From positions 1 through 61,217 of the forward strand of contig CALLHY010000033.1 in the NCBI GenBank assembly GCA_938009275.1: a stretch of DNA of 61,217 nt. Direction: 5' to 3'. Positions 27,088 through 36,819 of this stretch are shown here, piece by piece. Made by a program: the position numbers and the translations under genes. The first letter of the stretch is position 1. Every line of letters begins with the position of its first letter. This DNA is from an uncultured bacterium (GTDB lineage Bacteria; Cloacimonadota; Cloacimonadia; Cloacimonadales; Cloacimonadaceae). Under the pieces are notes generated by a model, which saw nothing but the letters and a program-made list of their open reading frames with translations, was not told where the DNA came from and made no database searches.

Positions 27088-27226
27088 ATATCACTCTATA
27101 AGGGTTTGGTGTCAAGCTGAAACAATAAGCGTATAACCCAGTAGCAGAACCAAATATCACTCTATAAGGGTTTGGTGTCAAGCTGAAACTAAATGTCATA
27201 AGTGGTGTTGTAACGTTGCATATCAC
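27088..27226 (+). CRISPR. left part of a CRISPR array, broken in its third repeat
   Basis: Two complete 36-base repeats (27088-27123, 27154-27189) are separated by a 30-base spacer. A second 30-base spacer (27190-27219) follows, and then only the first seven bases of a third repeat (27220-27226, ATATCAC). These repeats start AT and contain AAGGGTTTGG. The array continues at 39929 after the inserted element. No cas gene is in the window. Confidence 0.85.
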
Positions 27227-27253
27227 TATCAACCCTCACTGAAAACTTCAAAT
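27227..27253 (+). repeat. left terminal inverted repeat of the element
   Basis: Begins TATCAACCCTCAC and ends AAACTTCAAAT. A second AAAACTTCAAAT lies at 27263-27274, a likely second binding site. It mirrors 39902-39928. Confidence 0.8.
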
Positions 27254-27361
27254 CCAATCACCAAAACTTCAAATCATGGAAATCCGATTATCACAGGGGT
27301 GTTCGGGTCTGGTAGTTTTATCAACATTCTTCAAATACCATCATCGTTTCTTCAATTTTGA

Positions 27362-27559
27362 TCACTGAAAGGAATCTTTCCTCACGCTACCAAATACTGT
27401 CGTGCCATGCTTACCTGTCTCGGAATCGAGGATCAGGATGGCGCAAGGCAGGTTCTTGGGGATGTTGTCCTTGTTGTATAGGATCTCAGCCATTCCAGCA
27501 AGATTCAGTGCTTCGGAGATGCGGTTGCGTTCGGCTTGGTACTTCTCAAGAGCGGTCAC
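27362..27559 (-). CDS. small phage protein, unknown
   Basis: 65 residues, starting MTALEKYQAERNRISEALNLAGMAEI and ending AILILDSETGKHGTT...DSFQ. No family recognised. It overlaps the gp10-like gene upstream by four bases (ATGA), so it belongs to the phage operon. It is the last phage gene before the left end of the element, 135 bases away, and could be shortened. Confidence 0.55.
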   Translation of the reverse strand: MTALEKYQAERNRISEALNLAGMAEILYNKDNIPKNLPCAILILDSETGKHGTTVFGSVRKDSFQ

Positions 27560-28047
27560 AGGCTCACCTCAATATCGTTCAACTGCTGATATATCCACTG
27601 CTCCCGGTTGGAGATGACAGATGCGAACACATTATGGGCAGCTATGCCTTCCCGTTTGATCTTGCCCCGGATGAGATAGGCGATCTCGGCTACGGTCAGA
27701 GCTTTACCTGTCTCTTTATCAGTCCAAGACAGGTGCTTACGTTCGACCCAGGCGATCAGTGGAGCGATCGGAGTCCAGGAAGGCACTTTACCGCCCAAAA
27801 CGAAAGGTTCATGCTTAACGTTGGAGCCTACTCTCAGAATCATGGCTGTATCAGTGGTCTGGAGCAGATAGCCGGTATTACCATGGAAGTCGCCCTTGTC
27901 ATAGATCTGCTGTGCCAAAATCTCCTTGCGAGAGTCAGCATCGATAGTCGATCCTATCAGATGCAGCCGGCTCTCTAGTGCGGCATAGATAGCCCGGTAG
28001 ATCTCGATCATCAGTTCCTCAGGAGAAGTAAAATCACGATCAGGCAT
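27556..28047 (-). CDS. phage virion protein, HK97 gp10-like (neck/tail)
   Basis: 163 residues. The central pattern NVKHEPFVLGGKVPSWTPIAPLIAWVERKHLSW, followed by IAYLIRGKIKREGIAAHNVFASVI, resembles the gp10-like head-tail joining proteins. These have a conserved 'Y-A-x-F-V-E-x-G-T...P...P-L-x-x-W-V' core. The assignment is by pattern. It is tightly packed between two other phage genes with 1- and 4-base overlaps. Confidence 0.6.
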   Translation of the reverse strand: MPDRDFTSPEELMIEIYRAIYAALESRLHLIGSTIDADSRKEILAQQIYDKGDFHGNTGYLLQTTDTAMILRVGSNVKHEPFVLGGKVPSWTPIAPLIAWVERKHLSWTDKETGKALTVAEIAYLIRGKIKREGIAAHNVFASVISNREQWIYQQLNDIEVSL

Positions 28048-28505
28048 CAGATAACTCCCACCCGAATAGGGCGAGGCTGTCTGGGCTTGAGTTCACTCAG
28101 TCGATCCAGACCGACAGGATTGAGATAGGCTTGCAGTATGGTCAGCGCTCTCAGCTCAAGATTGGCTTTGAATGCGTCTATTTCGCTCCCTGTGAGCAGT
28201 TCGGTCGCAGACTGGTCTAACCCTACGGTCTTGACGATTCCCTCCCCCAAAGTCTTCAAATTCAGAAACTCACAAGTACTGTGCAGCATCAGGAAACAGA
28301 ACCCAAAACGAAAAGAAATCAGGAACGGCTCCTCCTCCGGTAAGTCATCGTGAGTTGCCCGATCAAAATGCTCCTGCAAAACCAGTGAGTGGATCATTTC
28401 CAGCACCAGACCCTGATGCTCCTTGAAGATGCCATTGTTGGACATCTCCTTGGGAAGGTTGAGAATAGCGAGCATGGCATCGGTCTCGACCGGGATTGGA
28501 ATCAC
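28047..28505 (-). CDS. phage protein of unknown function
   Basis: 152 residues, helical, with HSLVLQEHFDRATHDDLPEEEPFLISFRFGFCFLMLHSTCEFLNLKTLG in the middle and a proline/arginine-rich C-terminus (PRQPRPIRVGVI). No family recognised. Its start overlaps the lysozyme stop (ATGA) and its stop abuts the gp10-like gene, so it is part of the same phage operon, perhaps a head-tail connector. Confidence 0.6.
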   Translation of the reverse strand: MIPIPVETDAMLAILNLPKEMSNNGIFKEHQGLVLEMIHSLVLQEHFDRATHDDLPEEEPFLISFRFGFCFLMLHSTCEFLNLKTLGEGIVKTVGLDQSATELLTGSEIDAFKANLELRALTILQAYLNPVGLDRLSELKPRQPRPIRVGVI

Positions 28506-28927
28506 TTGCCCTTCCTCATCATCTCGGAGAGCTCAATGGCTCTCATTCCCACTTGCTTCGCCCACTTGGACGCCATCATGCCATTGGCTGCTCGCTCCCA
28601 GTCTCCAGCACCGACAAAAGCTAGGGTATTGTTGAAGCCCAGGAGTCCTTTGATGCCAAGATTGAAGCACATATTGAGCAGCACCGACTGGCGAACCTCA
28701 TCGAGCTTACTGTAAATCTCGGGAATCTCATCTATAAGTTGCTGCTCGCAGTCATGGATATCCCGTTCCAGCATGGCGTAAGCTTCTTTCTGAGAGATAC
28801 CCCGGTCATCGAGATTGCGGCCAATACCGATGGTCAGCCTACCAGCAGTACAGCGGTATGGCTTCAGTCGCAGACCCTCATGTCTGACTAACTGAGCTTT
28901 GATTCGGTTCATCAACGCTTCGGTCAT
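28502..28927 (-). CDS. phage lysozyme (GH24, T4-type)
   Basis: Cleaves the glycan strand of peptidoglycan for host lysis. It has 141 residues. The catalytic triad region RHEGLRLKPYRCTAGRLTIG has E16, C26 and T32 at the T4 spacing (E11, D20, T26). Cysteine at the Asp position is common among phage endolysins and known to be tolerated in T4 lysozyme. The C-terminal half has LLNMCFNLGIKGLLGFNNTLAFVGAGDWERAANGMM. No signal-arrest helix is visible, so it would need a holin. AGGAG precedes the start. Confidence 0.9.
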   Translation of the reverse strand: MTEALMNRIKAQLVRHEGLRLKPYRCTAGRLTIGIGRNLDDRGISQKEAYAMLERDIHDCEQQLIDEIPEIYSKLDEVRQSVLLNMCFNLGIKGLLGFNNTLAFVGAGDWERAANGMMASKWAKQVGMRAIELSEMMRKGK

Positions 28928-29010
28928 GCTATCTCCTTGTTCCAGATGTGATCATTGATCCGGAGCCAGAAAAGCACTACCCTGTCCGCTGACAAATCAG
29001 GATGAGCAAG
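28924..29010 (-). pseudogene. 3' remnant of a phage gene cut by the defence cassette
   Basis: Directly upstream of the lysozyme and overlapping its start by four bases (GCATGA) is a frame that ends LSADRVVLFWLRINDHIWNKEIA. Its base composition is like the phage genes up to about 29010. Beyond that the frame runs into AT-rich sequence without coding character. It looks like the last 25-30 codons of a phage gene whose front was lost when the cassette came in. The left limit is approximate. Confidence 0.4.
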
Positions 29011-29255
29011 GATGAGACAGTTTTTAGGATTGACAGAAATCAACGCTGTATATCCTTGAAAAAATAGAAATTCACACTGTGAGGGATGGATGAGACTAAT
29101 CAGTGAATATACGAACAAAGCCCTGGAAAGACAGGCTGTTGATTGCTGATGACATGGAGCAATTGATGTTATATTGCGTTTCTTTGTGCCAACATGAGTG
29201 TCTTTGTATGAACAAGCTGTCCAGACAGAAGTATTTAGCTTATAAGAGGTAATCA
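29011..29255 (+). promoter_or_regulatory. upstream region of the defence cassette
   Basis: AT-rich, non-coding. A small palindrome ctgtccagacag (29217-29228) lies 28 bases before the first gene and could be an operator. AGAGGT (29245-29250) serves as its ribosome-binding site. No consensus promoter was clear. Confidence 0.35.
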
Positions 29256-32200
29256 ATGTCAGGTGATTTAACTTTTCTGACCAATGAAGCCAACCGCAGC
29301 CTTTTACGAAGGTTTAAGGTACTTCTAACCAGTACAAGTACGTTCGATTGTCTCGTCGGTTACTTTTTTGTGAGTGGGTTTTATAGGCTATACAAATCGC
29401 TTGAGAATGTCGAGAAAGTCAGAATACTAGTTGGTTTAAGTACGGATAAGAACACGTACAACCTCATTCAACAATCAAAAGAGCAGAATGAAATCCCTCT
29501 GATGTCTCAGGCGCAAATAATTGAGAAAACTCCTGATGCTATTCTTGATGAGTTGGAACACTCCGAGGATTCTGTTGATGTTGAGGAAGGGGTCACCAAG
29601 TTTGTTGAGTGGCTGAAATCAGGTAAGCTTGAGATAAGATCATATCCGGATGAAAGAATCCATGCTAAAGTATATATAATGTCTTTCGTTAGCGGAGACA
29701 GAGACGTAGGAAGAGTTATAACAGGATCGAGCAACTTAACACAATCAGGGTTAAGAGATAATCTGGAGTTTAATGTCGAACTTAAAAGTAGAGCTGATTA
29801 TGATTTTGCTAAAGAGAAGTTTGAAGAGTTGTGGCAAAAAGCGACTGATCTCTCGATTACCTATGATGATACAATAAGAAACAAATCTCCGTTTGCCCAA
29901 TTTACTCCTTACGAACTATATTTGAAATTTTTATATGAGTACTTCAAAGATGAACTCAACTTACCAGACAATCTTGAAGATATTTATGTCCCAGAAGGGT
30001 TTATTAAACTAAAATATCAAGAAGATGCTGTAGTAAGTGCCAAAAAGGTTTTAGAAGAATACGGCGGGTTGTTTTTATCAGACGTTGTGGGCTTAGGTAA
30101 GACATATATGTCTGCATTATTAGCACAGCAACTTGATGGTAGGTCATTAGTAATTGCTCCACCACATCTTCTTGATAAGAACAATCGAGGTTCATGGCCG
30201 AATGTATTTGGGGATTTTCGAGTACCACATACTGACTTTGAATCGATTGGAAAACTTGAATCCATCTTATCTCGTGACGTATCAAAATATAAGAATATCT
30301 TCATAGATGAATCTCACAGGTTTAGAACAGAAATGAACCAGACATACGCTATGTTAGCGCAGATTTGTCGTGGTAAGCGTGTTATCTTAGTTTCTGCTAC
30401 ACCTTTAAATAATTCGCCAGATGACATTCTCAGCCAGATGAAGCTGTTTCAAAATGGGAAAAACAGCACTATACCCAATGTCAGAAACTTAGAAGCTTTC
30501 TTTTCTCACTTAAAGAAGAAGCTCCAGGGCTTGGATCGAAAGACTGATAGGGATGAATATATTCGAATTGTTCAGGAAAATGCAGCCCAAACGAGAAACC
30601 ACATCCTAAAGTACTTGATGGTTCGGAGAACGCGCAACGACATCATCAAATACTATTGTGATGACCTCAAAACACAGGGTCTCACTTTCCCCAAGGTTGT
30701 TGATCCCGAGCCTCTATTCTATCAATTTAACACTAAAGAAAATGCAGTATTCCTCGACACAATGAAGATAATAACCCAGTCCTTTGTATATGCTAGGTAT
30801 CGTCCACTTACCTACTATAAAGGTGATGTGGATCATAGAGACATTCAAGGGCAGAGAAACTTGACCAAGTTTATGAAAATTCTACTGATTAAACGCTTGG
30901 AAAGCAGCTTCTATGCTTTTAAGCTTACGATTGATCGCTTTCTAAAGTCCTACGAGAGGGTCATCAAGGAATTTGAGAAGGGTCATGTTTACATAAGTAA
31001 GAAGCATATCACGAAAATCTTCGAATTGCTAGACGCAGCCGATTACGACACAATAGAGAAATACCTAGAAGCTGATAAAGCAGTTAAGCTTGATGCGAAG
31101 GATTTCCATCCCGATTTTATCAAGCATCTGAAAAGTGACTTAGCAACACTAGAAGATATTCAAAAAACGTGGGCTACTATAACTCGAGATCCGAAATGGG
31201 AGACATTCGCAGATGTGCTAAAAGTAGATAAACATATAAACAAGTCAAAAGCAATCATCTTCACCGAATCAAAAGAAACTGCTGAGTACCTTTTTAATAG
31301 AATAAGCAATGAAATAGACCCCAAAGCTCTATTGTTTTCCGGATCATCCAGTGAGTTACATCGTAAAGAAGTTATTTCGAATTTCGATGCAAAGGCCTAT
31401 GATCCAAAAGATGACTTTCGTATTCTGATCACAACTGAGGTGTTATCTGAGGGTATAAACCTTCACAGATCTAACATAGTGATCAATTATGACATTCCTT
31501 GGAACCCAACCCGGCTGATTCAAAGAGTAGGGCGTATCAATCGTGTGGATACAGCGTTCAAAGAGATTTACACATACAATTTTTTCCCCACAGAAGAATG
31601 TAATGACGCCATTAAGCTGAAAGAGGCAGCAGAAGCTAAGATACACGCTTTTATAGAGATGCTTGGCAATGATGCTCGCTTGCTTACTGATGGTGAAGAA
31701 GTCAAGTCTCACGATCTATTTGCTAAGCTAAATTCGAAACAGACCATTACTGGGGAACAAGAAGAGGAAGATAGTGAGCTTGAATATCTAACCGAAATCA
31801 GAAAGATCAGAGACGAAAACGCCGAGCTGTTTACGAGAATTAAAAGACTTCCCAAAAAAGCACGCTCAACAAAGCTTATCCTGTCTCAAGGGAGTAAACA
31901 CAATATGGAGTTGCCCGGACTTCTAACATACTTTAGGCAGGGAAGACTGGATAAGTTCTTTGTTAGTACGATTGCAAGCAAAGACTCCTTGGAGTTAGAT
32001 TTCTTCCAATCTGTACGCATACTAAAACCTGATGACGTAAATGAAAACAGGAAAGAGATCCCATTGCACTTCTATGAAATGCTAGCCAAAAACAAATCTG
32101 CGTTCGAATTTGCTACAAGTATCGAATCTGAAGAGCAAATGCAGAGTCATAAAGGTAGTACCAATGAAGTATATATTACCAAGAGGCTAAAATCTCATGA

Positions 32201-32468
32201 AGTCAAGAAGTATCACGGTTTCACTGATATTGAAGATGACTATATAACCTCAGTGATTAAACTTCTTAATGATGGAGCATTGCCCAAACACACTGCGAAA
32301 AAGATAGCAGACAAGCTTAAGAATGAGGCAGACCCTTTGAAGATACTCGGTATCCTTAAATCGAATATTTCCCCAGACTTCTTTAATCCAGTTATAGCAA
32401 AAGACGCTGCTCAAGCGTTTAAACCGCGTGAAGTAATTCTATCATCATATCTATTGGAGGATAAATGA
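29256..32468 (+). CDS. PLD-nuclease/SF2 helicase fusion (restriction-type)
   Basis: The 1,070-residue protein has an N-terminal phospholipase-D-type nuclease domain (about 1-190): one HKD-like motif with H136 in IHAKVYI, then GSSNLTQSGLRDN. A superfamily 2 helicase follows: Walker A VVGLGKT (K282), DESH box FIDESHRF, SAT motif LVSATPLNN, then the helicase C domain with IFTESKETAEYL, ITTEVLSEGINL and the arginine finger QRVGRINR. The rest is helical. It would act on DNA in the cytoplasm. PLD nuclease plus helicase is the active core of ATP-dependent restriction enzymes of the NgoAVII/CglI type, where they are separate chains. Its stop overlaps the methyltransferase start by four bases, so the two work together. 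Confidence 0.88.
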   Translation: MSGDLTFLTNEANRSLLRRFKVLLTSTSTFDCLVGYFFVSGFYRLYKSLENVEKVRILVGLSTDKNTYNLIQQSKEQNEIPLMSQAQIIEKTPDAILDELEHSEDSVDVEEGVTKFVEWLKSGKLEIRSYPDERIHAKVYIMSFVSGDRDVGRVITGSSNLTQSGLRDNLEFNVELKSRADYDFAKEKFEELWQKATDLSITYDDTIRNKSPFAQFTPYELYLKFLYEYFKDELNLPDNLEDIYVPEGFIKLKYQEDAVVSAKKVLEEYGGLFLSDVVGLGKTYMSALLAQQLDGRSLVIAPPHLLDKNNRGSWPNVFGDFRVPHTDFESIGKLESILSRDVSKYKNIFIDESHRFRTEMNQTYAMLAQICRGKRVILVSATPLNNSPDDILSQMKLFQNGKNSTIPNVRNLEAFFSHLKKKLQGLDRKTDRDEYIRIVQENAAQTRNHILKYLMVRRTRNDIIKYYCDDLKTQGLTFPKVVDPEPLFYQFNTKENAVFLDTMKIITQSFVYARYRPLTYYKGDVDHRDIQGQRNLTKFMKILLIKRLESSFYAFKLTIDRFLKSYERVIKEFEKGHVYISKKHITKIFELLDAADYDTIEKYLEADKAVKLDAKDFHPDFIKHLKSDLATLEDIQKTWATITRDPKWETFADVLKVDKHINKSKAIIFTESKETAEYLFNRISNEIDPKALLFSGSSSELHRKEVISNFDAKAYDPKDDFRILITTEVLSEGINLHRSNIVINYDIPWNPTRLIQRVGRINRVDTAFKEIYTYNFFPTEECNDAIKLKEAAEAKIHAFIEMLGNDARLLTDGEEVKSHDLFAKLNSKQTITGEQEEEDSELEYLTEIRKIRDENAELFTRIKRLPKKARSTKLILSQGSKHNMELPGLLTYFRQGRLDKFFVSTIASKDSLELDFFQSVRILKPDDVNENRKEIPLHFYEMLAKNKSAFEFATSIESEEQMQSHKGSTNEVYITKRLKSHEVKKYHGFTDIEDDYITSVIKLLNDGALPKHTAKKIADKLKNEADPLKILGILKSNISPDFFNPVIAKDAAQAFKPREVILSSYLLEDK

Positions 32469-35400
32469 CCAGGCAACAGGCTTATGAGTTAATTAAAACC
32501 ACGTTTACACAATCGTTTGATAGAGACAGATTTGCTCACTTCATCAACGAGCTTCTGAATGGGTATGACCAATCAAAAGCAACTTCTTATACAGGTCAGA
32601 TGGTAAAGTATGCCTTCAAAGAACATGTGAATCATTGCCATCGATTAGGCACCTATACTACTCCTCAGAAAGAAACAATCGATATCCTTACAGTTCATCT
32701 AACCAAGGATAGTAAACTCGAGAGAGCTCGAACTGCTATAAGAAACTATGTTGCCTATCATCTTGACCATCATGGAAAAGATGCTGCACTGGTTGCGTTT
32801 GTATCTCCATCAGAAAAACAATGGAGATTCTCCTATGTGAAGCTTGAGTACAAAACCGTCACCAAAGATTCCGGTAAGATAGCTACTGATACTTCATTGA
32901 CTCCCGCTCGGCGTTTTTCATACATTGTGGGGGAGGGTGAAAGCTGCCATACGGCACAAACTCGTTTTGTTGCATTATTGGAAAACACGCTGTACAAACC
33001 AAGTATCGATGACATTCAAGAATCATTCAGTGTGGAGACAGTTACAAAAGAGTTCTTTGAACAGTATGTAGTCATATATAAAGTTTTTTGCAGTGCTTTA
33101 GGTAGAGCCGTTAAGAGCGATTCTAATCTCCAAGACGAGTTTACCAGAAAGAATATCTATCAAATTGAATACGTTAAAAAACTCATGGGTCAGATAGTAT
33201 TCCTCTATTTCCTGCAGCGCAAGGGATGGCTTGGGGTTCCTAATGGTTCGAACTGGGGAGAAGGTCCTAAGGATTTTCTGAGAAAGCTTGCAAACAAAGA
33301 ATATGTAGATTATGTAAATTTTCACAACGATGTGCTTCAACCCTTATTCTACGATACTTTAGCAACGGATCGTGGACATGAAGCATGGTCTAAAAGACTC
33401 AACTGCAGAATACCATTTTTAAACGGTGGTCTCTTTGAACCGATGGGAGATTTCGATTGGAAACACAACCCTATATCGCTGCCCAATAACCTGTTTAGTA
33501 ATTCTACCTATATTGACGAGCATGTTTATGGAAATGGGATACTCGACGTATTTGATCGTTACAATTTTACCGTTAATGAAGCTGAACCACTGGAAAAAGA
33601 AGTTGCCATTGATCCTGAAATGCTTGGAAAAATATTCGAGAGCCTGATTGAAGAGAATCAACGCAAAGGGCAGGGAGCTTTTTATACTCCTAGAGAAATT
33701 GTACATTTTATGTGCCAAGAGAGCCTAATCAATTACCTTGATAGTCAATTAAACAAGAAAGCTGTAACAATAAACAGAGACGATATTGTAACATTTATTC
33801 AGATTGGGGATCACGCCGCTTTCTATGAGGCAGCCAGACTTTCCGGAAACAGTAATTACCTTCAAGAAATCCCAGATAGCATCATAAACAATGCCAAGCT
33901 TATTGATGACAAACTGGCCAATATAACTGTTTGTGATCCAGCGGTAGGTTCAGGAGCATTCCCCGTAGGTATGATGAAGGAAATAGTGCGATGCCGCAGT
34001 GCTTTAACACCATATTTTAATGATGTGCATGACAGGACTCCCTACAATTTCAAGCGCCATGCTATTCAAAGTAGCTTGTACGGAGCTGATATAGATCTTG
34101 GGGCAGTAGAAATAGCTAAGCTCCGATTATGGTTATCCTTAGTAGTTGATGAAGAAAACTTACAGCAGATAAAACCTTTGCCGAATCTTGATTACAAGAT
34201 AGTTACTGGCAATTCACTTATTGGGATAGAGATAGATGCTCTTAATGACTATATGACCGTACAAATCGAAAAAGAGAAAGACTCTTTATTCGATGAAACA
34301 GATGTAGATAAAAAGGCTGAACACAAAAAGACCATTGATGATTTGATTAATAAACTTACCCATGGGATGAAAGTTTTCGATTTCGAGCTATTTTTTTCCG
34401 AGGTGTTTCATAAAAAAGATGGTTTTGACGTGATAATAGCTAATCCTCCTTATGTAAAAGAACAGGGGCACAAAGAGATCTTCAGGGAAGTCAAGAAAGG
34501 TAAACTACGCAAGTTTTACAATGGTAAAATGGACTTATTCTACTTCTTCTTTCACCTGTCATTAAATCTAACAGCCGATAATGGGTCCATTGCATTCATT
34601 ACTACGAATTATTTTCCCACAGCAACGGGAGCATCGGTATTGAGATCTGACTTTTTCAATAGAGCGTGTTTCTTGCGCTTAATAAATTTTTATGAACTCA
34701 AGATTTTTGAATCAGCTCTTGGGCAGCACAATATGGTGAGTATTCTAAAAAAGGCTTATGATCCTACTGTGCCTTGTAATACCTGTATTACGCGGAGGAG
34801 GGGCACAGCAACCCCGGAAATCTTAAAAAACATCTTTTCCGGCACTGATAAAGAAACCGTTTATCATTCCATCCCACAGAAGAATTTATACGATGGCGAA
34901 GAGCACTATATCCGATTAGAAAGCGATATTATGCTTTCTGGCGTCAATATCCATAGTATATTGACAAAACTGCAAAGAACGGGTGTTACGTTAGGGAGTG
35001 TGTGCCAAGTAAACCAAGGAATAGTAAGCGGTTGTGATAAAGTATCAAAAAAACATACTTTGGACGTTGATTTTCCTAGTGAATCAATCGGGGATGGAAT
35101 CTTCGTATTGAATGTTAAGCACCCAAATGATGTTCAACAGATAAATCAGTTCAATGTTAGTGAACAATTGCTACTAAAACCATTCTATAAAAATTCTGAT
35201 ATAAAGCGTTTCATTTCTTCAAGCACACCATATAGGTATATAATTTACACAATGGATGACATTAATCATGAGCGTTATCCTAATGTACACAAGCATTTAC
35301 TAAGATTTAAATCCATCTTGGAAAAGAGACTGGACACTTATCAAGAGAGCTACAACTGGACATGTCTGCATAGAGCACGTGAAATGGGAATATTTACTAG

Positions 35401-35878
35401 TCCTAAAATCGTGGTCCCTCAAAGATCCAGAAGAAACACATTTGCATATAATGAGGACGAATGGTTTAGTAGTGCAGATTGTTACTTCATTACGAAGGCA
35501 AACTACAACATCAGCCTTAAATACGTTCTTGCGCTTCTGAACAGTAAAGTCTACTACATCTGGCTATATCATAAGGGCAAAAGGAAAGGCGAATTGCTCG
35601 AATTGTATGCAAAACCTCTTTCAGAAATCCCCATCAAACTTATTTCTCCAGAAGATCAGGAATTGTTTATCGAGTTAGTCGATGAGATTATACTAAGTAA
35701 GCAGGACGATTCTTCTGCTGATACATCCTCACTCGAAAATGAGATCGATCAATTAGTATACAAGCTATATGATTTTTCTCAAGAGGAGATTGATTTCGTG
35801 GAAAATGAGTATCAACAGAAGATTGCAATTAGCATGAATGATTCGATTATTGCGGACTCAACAGAAGAGGATTTATAA
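32465..35878 (+). CDS. Eco57I-type adenine-specific DNA methyltransferase
   Basis: The 1,137-residue protein has an N-terminal region (about 1-350) ending near KRTxARRFS-like LTPARRFSYIVGEGESCHTAQ, a bridging helical part with GKIFESLIEENQRKGQGAFYTPREIV, and the methyltransferase core. SAM motif I is DPAVGSGAF at D491 and catalytic motif IV is NPPY at 660-663. The C-terminal third (about 780-1060) looks like a TaqI/Eco57I-type target-recognition domain. It probably methylates N6 of adenine to mark self DNA, with the helicase-nuclease upstream as the cutting partner. A PD-(D/E)xK nuclease in its N-terminus was not clearly seen. Confidence 0.87.
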   Translation: MTRQQAYELIKTTFTQSFDRDRFAHFINELLNGYDQSKATSYTGQMVKYAFKEHVNHCHRLGTYTTPQKETIDILTVHLTKDSKLERARTAIRNYVAYHLDHHGKDAALVAFVSPSEKQWRFSYVKLEYKTVTKDSGKIATDTSLTPARRFSYIVGEGESCHTAQTRFVALLENTLYKPSIDDIQESFSVETVTKEFFEQYVVIYKVFCSALGRAVKSDSNLQDEFTRKNIYQIEYVKKLMGQIVFLYFLQRKGWLGVPNGSNWGEGPKDFLRKLANKEYVDYVNFHNDVLQPLFYDTLATDRGHEAWSKRLNCRIPFLNGGLFEPMGDFDWKHNPISLPNNLFSNSTYIDEHVYGNGILDVFDRYNFTVNEAEPLEKEVAIDPEMLGKIFESLIEENQRKGQGAFYTPREIVHFMCQESLINYLDSQLNKKAVTINRDDIVTFIQIGDHAAFYEAARLSGNSNYLQEIPDSIINNAKLIDDKLANITVCDPAVGSGAFPVGMMKEIVRCRSALTPYFNDVHDRTPYNFKRHAIQSSLYGADIDLGAVEIAKLRLWLSLVVDEENLQQIKPLPNLDYKIVTGNSLIGIEIDALNDYMTVQIEKEKDSLFDETDVDKKAEHKKTIDDLINKLTHGMKVFDFELFFSEVFHKKDGFDVIIANPPYVKEQGHKEIFREVKKGKLRKFYNGKMDLFYFFFHLSLNLTADNGSIAFITTNYFPTATGASVLRSDFFNRACFLRLINFYELKIFESALGQHNMVSILKKAYDPTVPCNTCITRRRGTATPEILKNIFSGTDKETVYHSIPQKNLYDGEEHYIRLESDIMLSGVNIHSILTKLQRTGVTLGSVCQVNQGIVSGCDKVSKKHTLDVDFPSESIGDGIFVLNVKHPNDVQQINQFNVSEQLLLKPFYKNSDIKRFISSSTPYRYIIYTMDDINHERYPNVHKHLLRFKSILEKRLDTYQESYNWTCLHRAREMGIFTSPKIVVPQRSRRNTFAYNEDEWFSSADCYFITKANYNISLKYVLALLNSKVYYIWLYHKGKRKGELLELYAKPLSEIPIKLISPEDQELFIELVDEIILSKQDDSSADTSSLENEIDQLVYKLYDFSQEEIDFVENEYQQKIAISMNDSIIADSTEEDL

Positions 35879-35880
35879 CA

Positions 35881-36789
35881 ATGGCAAGTTCTGAGTGCCC
35901 AATATGTAAAGCGGACAACATAACGCTCGCAGCGCATAGTGGTGGAGCTGATAGATCGGTTATTGTTTGCCCTAACTGCGGGCGGTATGAGATTTCGGGT
36001 ACAGCATACGCTACTTTCAGTAATAAAGTGAAAGACGCAAAACTCTCATTCGCAATCAGAACAAGGTTTTATAGAGATGAGCATGTTTATGTTAGCGCAT
36101 CAAATAGGGAGGAGATATTGGCTGGCATCTTTGTTCCTGTTAAAGTCAAAGATATTGCAGAGTTAGTCTTAGTTAAAGTATTCACTGATGAAGATAACAA
36201 ATCTAAGGAGTTGGCGCTTTCAATGGAGAACGCTCTTCAGTTTGGTATTGAAAACGATACTAAAATGCAAATGGTACTAAATTACATTGAGAGCAAAGGT
36301 TGGTTCAAACTACTTAGATTTTCTGGCGGTGGTGCGCATTTATCTTTAACTGGGGAAGGTATAAGTCATGCTGAGGACATTATAAACCCAAATTATGAAT
36401 CAAAACAGGTTTTCGTAGCCATGTCGTTCAACCCTGAGTTAGATACATTATACTCCGATGCTATTCAAGAAGCTGTTAAGCACTGCCATCTAACTGCGTT
36501 AAGAAGCAAAGACTTTGATTTTAACGATGAAGTAATCAAGAATATACAACTCCAAATAGACAGTAGTAGATTTGTAATTGCTGACTTCACAGACAATAGA
36601 CCAGGTGTGTATTACGAGGCTGGATATGCCACTGGTTGTAATATTCCGGTTATATACTGCTGTAGGGAGAGCGACAAAGTGAACATACACTTTGACATAG
36701 ACCACTTCAATTTTATCTTCTGGAGTGACCTGGAAGGCTTGAAGAGTGATCTAATTAAGCGTATTACAAATACTAACCTATCAGGCTAG
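35881..36789 (+). CDS. zinc-ribbon protein with nucleoside-deoxyribosyltransferase/TIR-like domain
   Basis: 302 residues. An N-terminal zinc ribbon uses C6, C9, C30 and C33 (CPIC...CPNC). A middle helical part ends with a winged-helix-like region (LSLTGEGISHAEDI). The C-terminal domain (about 178-302) reads KQVFVAMSFNPELDTLYSDAI, then SSRFVIADFTDNRPGVYYEAGYATG. This is the nucleoside 2-deoxyribosyltransferase-like pattern with its conserved glutamate in YYEAGYA. Domains of this fold cleave the N-glycosidic bond of NAD or nucleosides in defence effectors, such as some retron effectors. That role here is inference. It lies two bases after the methyltransferase stop. Confidence 0.75.
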   Translation: MASSECPICKADNITLAAHSGGADRSVIVCPNCGRYEISGTAYATFSNKVKDAKLSFAIRTRFYRDEHVYVSASNREEILAGIFVPVKVKDIAELVLVKVFTDEDNKSKELALSMENALQFGIENDTKMQMVLNYIESKGWFKLLRFSGGGAHLSLTGEGISHAEDIINPNYESKQVFVAMSFNPELDTLYSDAIQEAVKHCHLTALRSKDFDFNDEVIKNIQLQIDSSRFVIADFTDNRPGVYYEAGYATGCNIPVIYCCRESDKVNIHFDIDHFNFIFWSDLEGLKSDLIKRITNTNLSG

Positions 36790-36819
36790 TCAAATAATAC
36801 AATTGGATGAGGAGTTAAA

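Noticed and set aside
27044..27232. Small minus-strand frame with SLTPNPYRVI repeats
   Set aside because: Same cause: it lies over the left CRISPR repeats.
28924..29256. A 110-codon minus-strand gene upstream of the lysozyme
   Set aside because: Only the last 25-30 codons look coding; the rest overlaps the cassette's upstream region and has no family likeness. Kept only as a remnant.
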